Assembly: GCA_902777005.1 (NCBI GenBank)
Contig: CACYSB010000005.1
Coordinates: 211,514 to 275,513 of the forward strand
Origin: an uncultured Bacteroidota bacterium
GTDB lineage: Bacteria > Bacteroidota > Bacteroidia > Bacteroidales > P3
DNA: 64,000 bases
Direction: 5' to 3'
Below the pieces are notes generated by a model. The model ran no database searches, was not told the DNA's origin, and saw nothing but the letters and a program-made list of their open reading frames with translations. This document shows positions 52,246 through 60,293 of the stretch, piece by piece; the stretch's first letter is position 1, and each line of letters opens with the position of its first letter. Both the position numbers and the translations under genes were made by a program.

Positions 52246-53097
52246 ATGAACAATAGATTTGACTGGAATCGTTTCTGCAAGGTTGTCAACAAAGACTTCC
52301 GCAATATGTGGCCGATGTTCGGCACCACAATGATTATCCTTGCTGTGCTACCCTTCGCGGTGTGGCTCTTTATGACCGTCATTGGCGTCGACGTTCCGCT
52401 CGACCCCGCCTTCCGTCTGATGATGATACAGGGTGTGGCATATATCGCCGCCATGATGGCGCCCTCGCGCATGTACCGTACGTGGAACCTGCGCAACGAG
52501 GGCATCTACTACGCCATGCTCCCTGCCACGAAGCTGGAGAAGTACATTTCGGCGTTGCTTTTCTCGCTCGTCGTGTGTCCGCTGGGTGTCTACCTGGGCA
52601 GCTTCGTGCTCGATATGTTCCTCACGGCACTGCCTTTCGGCGCGTGGAAGGACTGGCTCTGGGAGAGCAAGGTGGGCTTCCCCTTCATCCTCGACCTTGG
52701 GACCATACTGAGTGAGATGGCTGCCAGCGACTATGGCGCCGAGGCCTTCCGGGTTATGTACTTTGGCACTTTGTACAACATCAGCTGCTGGCTGGGCTAC
52801 ATCGGCACGGTGCTGATGTTCGTCTTCACCGCTACCCTCTTCAAGAAGCACAAGGTGCTGCAGACCATCCTCTGGCTCTATGTCATCAACTTCGTGCTGA
52901 GCATAGTGCTTATACCGGTGTTTATGGTTGTCTTCGGCAGTTCAGATTTCATGGAGTGGGCCTATGACATGATGACAAATATGAGCGGACGGCAGATGGC
53001 AAACTGGTTCTTCGGCATCGGCATTACCTTCGACGTGCTGCTGATAGTCCTCTTTGGATGGCTCAGCTGGCGCAGACTGGACCGCATGGCATACTAA
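52246..53097 (+). CDS. ABC transporter membrane protein 2
   Basis: 283 residues, six hydrophobic segments. GIYYAMLPATKLEKYIS (about 84-100) and RRLDRMAY at the end match the upstream paralog, but it has an extra loop of about 45 residues near 135-175. Second permease half. Followed by a heptamer array that runs into the next start codon. Confidence 0.85.
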   Translation: MNNRFDWNRFCKVVNKDFRNMWPMFGTTMIILAVLPFAVWLFMTVIGVDVPLDPAFRLMMIQGVAYIAAMMAPSRMYRTWNLRNEGIYYAMLPATKLEKYISALLFSLVVCPLGVYLGSFVLDMFLTALPFGAWKDWLWESKVGFPFILDLGTILSEMAASDYGAEAFRVMYFGTLYNISCWLGYIGTVLMFVFTATLFKKHKVLQTILWLYVINFVLSIVLIPVFMVVFGSSDFMEWAYDMMTNMSGRQMANWFFGIGITFDVLLIVLFGWLSWRRLDRMAY

Positions 53098-53101
53098 GGG
53101 C

Positions 53102-53143
53102 AGTTATGAGTTATGAGTTAAGAATTAAAAGTTAAGAGTTATG
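53102..53143 (+). repeat. heptamer array containing a start codon
   Basis: Six 7-bp units: AGTTATG, AGTTATG, AGTTAAG, AATTAAA, AGTTAAG, AGTTATG. The ATG of the next gene (53141-53143) is the end of the last unit. Confidence 0.85.
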
Positions 53144-53863
53144 AAACGGATAGCATTTATTATAGCAGTAATGGCAAGTATGCTGTTTGCAGCCTGCGGC
53201 GAGAATACAAAGATAGATATCAAGTACGAACACCCGGAGCGTTACAGCGTCGGCGATGCCACGATAAGTCAGCCCGTCAGCGCCATCAGCGTCGACTGGC
53301 TCTGTGGCAATGTGGACATCGTCTATTCTGACAAACCCGAGGTGTGTATCCACGAGGAGATACAGGAGGGATTCCTTCCGATAACCGACTCGCTGCGTAT
53401 GCGCTACTATGTAGACGAGGAGGGCGAGCTGGAAATACAATACTGTGGCCACGGCAAGTACCGCTACGGCGATTTGAAGAACATCCGCAAACACCTTGTT
53501 GTCGAGGTGCCACGCGGCAAAGTACTCGATGAGATTAGTATCGACGGTGTTGAGACAGGAGTGATTGTCGGGCAGGTGCTGAGCCGCGAGTTGACGGTGG
53601 ATGGCGTGAAGGTGAGTGTCAACGCCGACTACCCAGACGCCCTGCCTAACGAGATTGATATCGACGGCGTGCAGTGCCTGCTTGCACTCCATGTGGTGCC
53701 CGAAACGGCGGGCCTGACCATCGAGATGTCGGGCATAAAGCCTTTCCTCTCGTGCGACCTGCCATCCCGTAAGGATGGAGAGAAGACAGTTGTGGGCGAC
53801 GGCCGCTGCAAGGTCGAAGCCGACGGCGTCGACGTCCACCTGAGCATCCGTGAACTGAAATAA
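53141..53863 (+). CDS. lipoprotein with DUF4097-like beta repeats
   Basis: 240 residues. Lipobox FAAC (Cys19). The rest is short beta-strand repeats (ISVDWLCGNVDIVYS, EISIDGVETGVIVGQV, LTVDGVKVSVNADY, EIDIDGVQCLLALHV) as in DUF4097/DUF2807-type beta-helix domains. Encoded between the permeases and the GntR regulator, so it may be a sensor or accessory part. Its start codon lies inside a heptamer array. Confidence 0.78.
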   Translation: MKRIAFIIAVMASMLFAACGENTKIDIKYEHPERYSVGDATISQPVSAISVDWLCGNVDIVYSDKPEVCIHEEIQEGFLPITDSLRMRYYVDEEGELEIQYCGHGKYRYGDLKNIRKHLVVEVPRGKVLDEISIDGVETGVIVGQVLSRELTVDGVKVSVNADYPDALPNEIDIDGVQCLLALHVVPETAGLTIEMSGIKPFLSCDLPSRKDGEKTVVGDGRCKVEADGVDVHLSIRELK

Positions 53864-53877
53864 AGAAGGGAGAAACT

Positions 53878-54228
53878 ATGGAATTCAGAAAACAGAAATC
53901 AATATACCAGCAGATTGCCGACCGCCTTATGGACCAGCTGCTGGCCGGCACGCCACCAGCCGACGAGCGTATGCCGTCGGTGCGCGACGTGGCCGTCTCT
54001 CTCGGCGTGAACCCCAACACGGTGATGCGCTCGTTCGACTACCTGCAGCAGGAAGGCATAATCTACAACCGCCGCGGTGTGGGCTACTTCGCCAGCCCTG
54101 ACGCCAAAGAGAAAATCCTCGCCATTCAGCGGCGCGAGTTCCTCGAAGAGGATCTGCCGATCATCAAGCAGAAGATGCGTTTGCTGGGTATCAGCATTGA
54201 CGAATTAACATTAGATGATGTAATATGA
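53878..54228 (+). CDS. GntR-family regulator, YtrA type
   Basis: 116 residues. Winged helix-turn-helix of GntR: IYQQIADRLMDQLLAG, RMPSVRDVAVSLGVNPNTV, FDYLQQEGIIYNRRGVGYF; followed only by a short helical tail of about 40 residues, as in the YtrA subfamily. It probably represses the ABC operon in which it lies. It overlaps the next gene by 4 bases. Confidence 0.93.
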   Translation: MEFRKQKSIYQQIADRLMDQLLAGTPPADERMPSVRDVAVSLGVNPNTVMRSFDYLQQEGIIYNRRGVGYFASPDAKEKILAIQRREFLEEDLPIIKQKMRLLGISIDELTLDDVI

Positions 54229-55169
54229 AAACAAAAGTTATTGTAATTATTGCAGCGGCAGCGATGTTGGCCACTGGTTGCCGCGATATCAGACGTCAGG
54301 TGAACGATTTGTTAGCCTATCCGACTACAGCCGAAGAGGTGGCTGCGGCGGCCAAGGACTATCACTCCGACGCCGCCCTCGTGGTCACCAAGGCCGATAC
54401 GCAATATGTGCTATATCGCCGTTCCAGTGCCTACTCGAACCGCGACGGCATACAGCGCTGCTACGCCATGCGATATGTGTCGCAGCACCGCTGCCGTCAC
54501 GACTTCAGTGCCCGTGGCGGCGAGTTCCGCCTCGACGAGCTTGAGCAGCCTGTGGTGCTCACCCACAACGGCGACAAAGCTCTTGCGCTCACTGTCGACA
54601 GTGTGGTGATAGCCGTTGACGACATAGCCGTCACCGACAGCGCGACCACCTTCCGCTTCGGCTTCGATGAGCCGGACCGCTCGGCGGTGCTATACTTCTA
54701 CGGCGATGCCGCCAAGGCCGTGGATCCCTTCAGCGAGACTACTATCCAGCAGATGCTGAGCCTTGCATTGATGTTGGACGACCTGATGGCCGACTGGGAT
54801 ACTGAAATCGACACTGGCTTTGTAGAGGCTGGTGATGCCTTGGAAGAGGCTTCGCTGGCGCTCGAAGCGGCTGAAGTCGAGATTGAGAATGCTGAAGATG
54901 CCCTCAAGGCCTGCGACTTCTATACCGAGTACTCGCGCATGGATAGCATTGCCGGTGCGCTGGGCTTCACTGACAAGAAAACCTTCGCCGTGGGCGACAA
55001 CCACCTCAAGTATGTGGCCAGTGGCGGCAAGGGAGGCAGCAAGGCTTGTTATGAAAGAATGGAGCGTATGTCCGAAGCTGCCACTGACAAGAACTGCCAT
55101 TGCAAACGTTACTCCGTCGAACATGCGGGGTTCAGTCACCGCAAGTGCCAGTTCACCATCGAGTGGTAG
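54225..55169 (+). CDS. lipoprotein of unknown function, last gene of GntR-ABC operon
   Basis: 314 residues. Lipobox ATGC (Cys19). Beta-rich N-terminal half, then a helical segment (about 190-235) with VEAGDALEEASLALEAAEVE-type heptads, and a Cys/His-rich C-terminal region (CYERMERMSEAATDKNCHCK, HAGFSHRKCQ). Metal binding is possible but unproven. Overlaps the regulator gene by 4 bases, so it is part of the operon. I do not recognise a family. Confidence 0.75.
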   Translation: MKTKVIVIIAAAAMLATGCRDIRRQVNDLLAYPTTAEEVAAAAKDYHSDAALVVTKADTQYVLYRRSSAYSNRDGIQRCYAMRYVSQHRCRHDFSARGGEFRLDELEQPVVLTHNGDKALALTVDSVVIAVDDIAVTDSATTFRFGFDEPDRSAVLYFYGDAAKAVDPFSETTIQQMLSLALMLDDLMADWDTEIDTGFVEAGDALEEASLALEAAEVEIENAEDALKACDFYTEYSRMDSIAGALGFTDKKTFAVGDNHLKYVASGGKGGSKACYERMERMSEAATDKNCHCKRYSVEHAGFSHRKCQFTIEW

Positions 55170-55190
55170 AAAAGACACCTGAAAATAATG

Positions 55191-55220
55191 AGGGCCGCCC
55201 GAATGGGCGGCCCTCTATTC
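55191..55220. terminator. terminator hairpin between convergent operons
   Basis: AGGGCCGCCC (55191-55200), loop GAAT, GGGCGGCCCT (55205-55214), then CTATTCTTCTT. A perfect 10-bp stem. Serves the plus-strand operon and may also work for the minus-strand gene at 55236. Confidence 0.85.
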
Positions 55221-55235
55221 TTCTTAGTAGGTGCT

Positions 55236-56522
55236 TTAGAACGGCACCACCTTGCTGTGGTCTATGCCGAAGGCGTCGGGTACCGAGTCGAGGGGGTTCG
55301 ATGTGCTGTCCTTGCGGTATTCAAGACCTTTCTCCGGACGGTTGCAGTCGCTCATGTTGTCTTGTATGCGAGCAATATCTTCGGCGGTGAGCGGCTTGTC
55401 GCTCAGCTTGAAGCGCTGCCGCGTGAAGGGGAACGCCTCGGCCATCTCGCCACTGTAGTAGAAGTCGAACCCTATACCGCCGAAGGTGTACATGCGGTCG
55501 CCCACCTCTATGTGGCTGCCGCCGGGCACGGGGTCAGGCTTGGGCACCGACTGCGAGAAGCCCACGTTGAACAGCGTGAACAGCACGTCGGGGCGGTCGC
55601 TGATGTCATAGCCTGCGCGGCGCCACTGCAGCATCGTCTGGTGCAGTATGCAGCCGGTATAGATATAGCTATACAGGTGGTTGCGGTAGTCCACCAGGCG
55701 GTTGTAGCGCTCGGTGGCGTGGTCGTCGGTCTCAAAGTCCAGCAGGTGCTCATAGGCCTTGCCCATGTAGAACTCCGACGTGGGGTCCTGTAGGTGCTGC
55801 TCCACCGCTTCGGCAGTGAAGTCCTTGATGCCGTTGACACCGTAGCTGAACTGGCTCTGCACGCTCAGCACCTTGACGGGGCCGAGGTACTTCTTGAACA
55901 TCTCGCGCTTGCTGTTGAACAGGCGTATCTGCTCGCCAATGAGACACCCCACAATCATGCGGGGCTCCACGCCCGTGAGGCGTCCTGCCTCATTGATGAG
56001 AGCGCTGTCGCGCAGTATGGCCTCCTTCAGGGCAGGCCATGCTGGTTCGGCCATCCACGGTATGAGGTTGGTGCGTCGCTGCTGCGGTACGCCGCCAAGC
56101 ACAGCGGCTATGCGTTCCGCCAGGCCCTCTATGCTGTCTTGCTCCTCCATGTACACCTGTGCGGCGGCAACCATGCGGTTCACCACCAGCGGGTCGTCGC
56201 TGCACTGTGCTGCGCGCAGCATCAGGCGTGCATTCTCGGGGTAGAAGCGTGCCAGTGCGGCCAGACGGCCGTACTGCAGGGCCCACTGCTCGTCAATCTG
56301 TTCTTGTGTCAGCTTGGCATCCTTGAGGTTCTCCATTTCGGAGACCGACATCAGGTAGCGGTAGTTCTTGTCCACCGCCCCGCGGTTGTTGGTGACGCCC
56401 AGCTGGTAGAGTCCCCATGCACCTATAATAGCGGCACCTGCCAGTGCGAAGAGCACCAGCAGGATGTCGCATACTTTGCGCCACACAGGGCGCTGTTTGA
56501 ATTCAAGCCAGAGCTGTCTCAT
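55236..56522 (-). CDS. membrane-anchored protein, possible lysozyme-like domain
   Basis: 428 residues. One N-terminal membrane segment (about 18-42). Central region VEPRMIVGCLIGEQIRLFNS, then FSYGVNGIKDFTAEAVEQHL, has the look of a lysozyme-like or lytic transglycosylase fold with Glu in GEQIR as a candidate catalytic residue, but I cannot confirm it. Overlaps nhaD by 4 bases. Function unknown. Confidence 0.75.
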   Translation of the reverse strand: MRQLWLEFKQRPVWRKVCDILLVLFALAGAAIIGAWGLYQLGVTNNRGAVDKNYRYLMSVSEMENLKDAKLTQEQIDEQWALQYGRLAALARFYPENARLMLRAAQCSDDPLVVNRMVAAAQVYMEEQDSIEGLAERIAAVLGGVPQQRRTNLIPWMAEPAWPALKEAILRDSALINEAGRLTGVEPRMIVGCLIGEQIRLFNSKREMFKKYLGPVKVLSVQSQFSYGVNGIKDFTAEAVEQHLQDPTSEFYMGKAYEHLLDFETDDHATERYNRLVDYRNHLYSYIYTGCILHQTMLQWRRAGYDISDRPDVLFTLFNVGFSQSVPKPDPVPGGSHIEVGDRMYTFGGIGFDFYYSGEMAEAFPFTRQRFKLSDKPLTAEDIARIQDNMSDCNRPEKGLEYRKDSTSNPLDSVPDAFGIDHSKVVPF

Positions 56523-57907
56523 GCCAGGTCACGCAGCCATGCGATGCTCTCGAAGAGGGTCATGTCCATGGCGATGAACACCAGGGCGCCGGCTATATAG
56601 CCAGCCAGTGCCAGCAGGGTTATTTTCTTGAGATACCAGATGAAATCTATCTTCTCCATGCCCATGACGGCCACACCTGCGGCGCTGCCGATGATGAGGA
56701 GGCTGCCGCCCGTACCGGCGCAGTAGGCCAGGAACTCCCAGAAGGGGTGGTTGACGGCGAAGTCCACCTCCGCACCGCTTATGGGGTACATGCCCATGGC
56801 GGCGGCCACCAGCGGCACATTGTCGATGACCGACGACAGGACGCCGATGATGAGGTCGATGAAGAAGAAGCCCGGGGCCTCGATGCCGAAGGCTCCGTTG
56901 AGGCCGGCGGCCAGACCGCTGAGGATGCCGCTCACCTTCAGACAGCTCACAGCCATCAGGATGCCCAGGAAGAAGAGGATGGTGGGCGTGTCGATGTGCT
57001 CCAGCGTGCTCACGGCGGTGGGCAGCTTGTGGCCATCCTTCTCGTACTTGCGGCTGATAATCTCGGTGGTTATCCACAGCACGGCAAGGCCGAAGAGCAT
57101 GCCGAGATAGGGGGGCAGGTGGGTGATGGTCTTGAAGACGGGCACGAACACCAGTGCGCCGATACCCATGAAGAGTATGAGCTTGCGCAGGTGTACTGGC
57201 ACCTCGACGCCGCCGTGGCTCTCCTCGGGGCGCTCGATGTCGCCTTTCAGCGTGGCGCCGACGATGAGCACGGGCACCACCATGCATACCAGCGAGGCCA
57301 CGATGGTCTTCACCATGATGTTCACGGTGGTCACCTGGCCGCCGATCCACAGCATGATGGTGGTGACGTCGCCGATGGGGCTCCAGGCGCCGCCGGCGTT
57401 GGCAGCGAGGATGACCATGCCGGCATAGAGCCAGCGCTCTTTCTGGTCGGCGATGAGCTTGCGCAGCAGAGCCACCATGACGATGGCCGTGGTCATGTTG
57501 TCGAGCAGGGCCGACAGGAAGAAGGTGAGGATGCTGATGATCCACAGCAGCTTCTTCTTGTTGGTGGTGGTGATGCTGTCGGTGATGACGCGGAAGCCTT
57601 GGTAGTCCTCAATAAGCGTCACGATAGTCATGGCGCCCAGCAGGAAGAAGACAATTTCAGCCGTCTCGCCGAGGTTGTCCACCAGGTTCTCCTTCAGGAA
57701 GGCGTGCCAGCCCTCTTCTTGCACAAAAGCCATGTCGGTCAGGCTGATGTTGGCGCTGGTCAGGAAAGCCGACTCGCAGAAGGCGAAGATGGTCCACAGC
57801 ACGGTGCCCAGCGCGAGGGCAGAGGCTGTCTTGTTGATTTTGAACGGGTGCTCCATGGCTATGAAGAAGTACCCGATGATGAAAATTGCTACTAATGCAA
57901 CTACCAT
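56519..57907 (-). CDS. nhaD: sodium/proton antiporter
   Basis: 462 residues with about 12 membrane segments. NhaD-family features: SALLDNMTTAIVMVALLRK and ANAGGAWSPIGDVTTIMLWI near 140-200, and SSVIDNVPLVAAAMGMY near 375. It exports Na+ or Li+ in exchange for protons. Encoded 56 bp after yidC. Translationally coupled to the unknown protein that follows. Confidence 0.93.
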   Translation of the reverse strand: MVVALVAIFIIGYFFIAMEHPFKINKTASALALGTVLWTIFAFCESAFLTSANISLTDMAFVQEEGWHAFLKENLVDNLGETAEIVFFLLGAMTIVTLIEDYQGFRVITDSITTTNKKKLLWIISILTFFLSALLDNMTTAIVMVALLRKLIADQKERWLYAGMVILAANAGGAWSPIGDVTTIMLWIGGQVTTVNIMVKTIVASLVCMVVPVLIVGATLKGDIERPEESHGGVEVPVHLRKLILFMGIGALVFVPVFKTITHLPPYLGMLFGLAVLWITTEIISRKYEKDGHKLPTAVSTLEHIDTPTILFFLGILMAVSCLKVSGILSGLAAGLNGAFGIEAPGFFFIDLIIGVLSSVIDNVPLVAAAMGMYPISGAEVDFAVNHPFWEFLAYCAGTGGSLLIIGSAAGVAVMGMEKIDFIWYLKKITLLALAGYIAGALVFIAMDMTLFESIAWLRDLA

Positions 57908-57963
57908 GATACTTTGTTTTTAGTTATTGTTATCCTGTTTTTGTCTTATTTCCTGCGGTTCTG

Positions 57964-59928
57964 CTAGCGCTGCATCTGCTCGGCTTGCTTCTGCAGCTCT
58001 TCGAGGCGCTTGGCGAAGCTGCTCTTCTTCTTGCCTTTGCCCTTGTCGCCCGCGTGCTTGTGGTCGTAGGAGGCCATGCGGGCGCGCACCTTCTGCTCGC
58101 TGGTGAAGCGGCGTATGAGCATCATCACCGTCATGGTGAAGGTCAGCGAGATGAGATAGTAGAGGTTCAATCCGGCGCTCTGGCTGTTAAATATGAAGAG
58201 CATCATGAAGGGCATGAAATACATCATGAACTTCATTCCGGGCATGCTCTGCGTGCCGGCCTGCTGCTTCATCGTGTACCACGTGTAGAAGAACTGCATG
58301 CCGAACATCAGCAGGCAGAAGAGCGATATGTGGTCGCCATAGAGCGGTATGTTGAAGCCGAAGTCGAGTATGCTGTCATAGTTCGACAGGTCGGGGCACC
58401 AGAGGAACGGCTTCTGGCGCAGCTCGATGGCTATGGGGAAGAACATGAACATAGCCGTGAGGAAGGGCATCTGAATGAGGATAGGCAGACATCCGGCCAT
58501 TGGGCTGTAGCCCGCCTTCTTCTGCAGGGCCATCATTTCCTGCTGCTTCTGCATAGCCTGCTCCTGCTTGGGGTATTTCTTGTTCAGCGCCTCCATCTCG
58601 GGCTTCAGTATGCGCATGATGGCGCCGCCCTGGTAGCTCTTGTACACCAGCGGCAGCAGCACCAGGCGTATCAGCAGTGTGAAGACGATGATGATAATGC
58701 CGTAGTTCCAGCCGAACTTCTCAAGAAAGTTGAACACCGGTATGATGAGGTAGCGGCTGATGCTCTTCGAGATAATGGTCCAGCCCAGCGGCAGCATGCG
58801 CTCGTAGCCGCGGTGCATGGCGCGCAGGTCGCGCAGCTTCGTGGGGCCGTAGTAGAAGCCCATGTGCATGGTGGGGTTGCTCTTGTCGTACTGCAGGCCG
58901 ATGACGGCGCGCATGTCGGTCAGGTAGTTGACGGCGGTGTCGCGCTTGTCGGTGGACACCTCAACCTCGGCGTTCTCGAAGGGGATACCTCCCTCGGCGT
59001 TGATTATGGCTGCAAAATACTGGTCCTTGAAGGCCACCCAGTCGAGGTTGGTCTTCACCTGCTTCTGCTTGTCCTGGCCCAGGCCCACATTGTCGGGGTT
59101 CTTGTCCTTGGGGGTCTTGTAGTATATGCTGCTGTAGTAGCGCTCGCGGTCGCTGTTGCGGTTGCTGCGGCCACGGCTGCCGCTGTTCACCTTCTCCTGG
59201 CGCAGCATGCGGTTCTGCCACTGGAAGTCCATGTAGGGTGTCTCGCGGACCACCTTCTGCAGGCCCACGAAGTTGATGTCGAAGTCCACCTCGTAGCTGT
59301 CGCCGCGCACCGTGTACACAAACTCGAGGGCGGGCTTGCTGGTGGCGAGGCTGTCGCCCTCGATTTCGGCACGGAGGCATATCGTCATCGAGTCGCCTTC
59401 GGCCAGGTTCCACTCCTGAGCCTCGGCGCGCATGCCGTCGACGTAGGGCGTGAACACCAGGTCCTTGGTATTGACCACGCGGTTGTCCTCGGTCGAGAAG
59501 ATGAGGTTCATGTTGTCCTCCGAGGGGGTGATGAGCACCAGCTCGTTGCTGTCGTAGGTCTGGTAGTCGCTGAGCACCACGCGGTCCACACGGGCACCCA
59601 TGGTGTTGAACTCCACATTCATACGGTTGTTGCTCACCGTCAGCGTCTGAGCCTCGCCCTGTGCGGCGGCGTTGAAGACGCCCATGTCCTGCACCTTGCG
59701 CTGCATGCCCGGCAGCACTGTGTCGCCTGCGGCGGCCAGGCTGTCGAGGCGGGCCTTCTCGGCCAGTATGCTGTCCTCTATGCGCTGGGCTTCCACGTCT
59801 GCCAGCACCATGCTGTCGTACACACGCTGGCGCTCGGCCATCTCCTCCTTCGACGGCGCCACCCAGAACATGTAGCCCACGAATATTCCGAATATCAAAA
59901 CCAATCCGATAATCGACTTTTTGTCCAT
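57964..59928 (-). CDS. yidC: membrane protein insertase YidC
   Basis: 654 residues. N-terminal membrane segment (5-22), large periplasmic beta domain (about 30-385), and a C-terminal Oxa1/YidC core with five membrane segments: PVFNFLEKFGWNYGIIIIVF, YSPMAGCLPILIQMPFLTAM, FFYTWYTMKQQAGTQSMPGM. A basic tail (KGKGKKKSSFAKR) may bind ribosomes. It inserts and folds inner-membrane proteins. TATCTTTG at 60005 (minus) is its probable -7 box. Confidence 0.96.
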   Translation of the reverse strand: MDKKSIIGLVLIFGIFVGYMFWVAPSKEEMAERQRVYDSMVLADVEAQRIEDSILAEKARLDSLAAAGDTVLPGMQRKVQDMGVFNAAAQGEAQTLTVSNNRMNVEFNTMGARVDRVVLSDYQTYDSNELVLITPSEDNMNLIFSTEDNRVVNTKDLVFTPYVDGMRAEAQEWNLAEGDSMTICLRAEIEGDSLATSKPALEFVYTVRGDSYEVDFDINFVGLQKVVRETPYMDFQWQNRMLRQEKVNSGSRGRSNRNSDRERYYSSIYYKTPKDKNPDNVGLGQDKQKQVKTNLDWVAFKDQYFAAIINAEGGIPFENAEVEVSTDKRDTAVNYLTDMRAVIGLQYDKSNPTMHMGFYYGPTKLRDLRAMHRGYERMLPLGWTIISKSISRYLIIPVFNFLEKFGWNYGIIIIVFTLLIRLVLLPLVYKSYQGGAIMRILKPEMEALNKKYPKQEQAMQKQQEMMALQKKAGYSPMAGCLPILIQMPFLTAMFMFFPIAIELRQKPFLWCPDLSNYDSILDFGFNIPLYGDHISLFCLLMFGMQFFYTWYTMKQQAGTQSMPGMKFMMYFMPFMMLFIFNSQSAGLNLYYLISLTFTMTVMMLIRRFTSEQKVRARMASYDHKHAGDKGKGKKKSSFAKRLEELQKQAEQMQR

Positions 59929-60004
59929 TCTGCTGTTATTATATTTATATTACTTATTTGTTACACAGTTAACTACGCACATGTCTCGCGACAGAGCGGA
60001 TTTG

Positions 60005-60012
60005 CAAAGATA
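60005..60012 (-). promoter_or_regulatory. putative -7 box of yidC
   Basis: TATCTTTG on the minus strand, 77 bases before the yidC ATG. Confidence 0.5.
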
Positions 60013-60066
60013 CGAAATAATTATGAATTTGAAGTCAGGAATTAGAAATTAGGCCTTCTCACTGAC

Positions 60067-60181
60067 ATCTCTCCGAGGTTGCTCTGTCTGTCTACCGGTT
60101 GTTCTACGGTTGTTTTACGCTTTTAAACCGGTAAACAACCGGCGAACAACCGTAGAACAGTCGGAGTGGGTACGGTGGAGA
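60067..60181 (+). repeat. intergenic inverted-repeat element, copy E
   Basis: CTCTCCGAGG on the left, CGGTTGTTCTA, CGGTTGTTTTA, CGCTTTTAAAC, then CGGTAAACAAC, CGGCGAACAAC, CGTAGAACAGT, CGGAGTGGGTACGGTGG. Eleven-base register throughout. In the divergent yidC/LRR region, tail toward the LRR gene (113 bases away). The rest of 59929-60293 holds the yidC promoter and AT-rich sequence; I see no gene. Confidence 0.85.
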
Positions 60182-60293
60182 GTGGGAGAAAATATACCCC
60201 GTCAGGGGGTTGTGTTTGATTGGAATATATTTTATTGACTGGCACAATTTTTTATTAAGGTTTGCGTTAAAGAATGCAAATATGTAAAAAAGC

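Noticed and set aside
57985..60045. 686-residue plus-strand reading frame opposite yidC
   Set aside because: Composition (Val/His/Ala/Leu-rich, no domain) is typical of an antisense shadow; YidC is certain.
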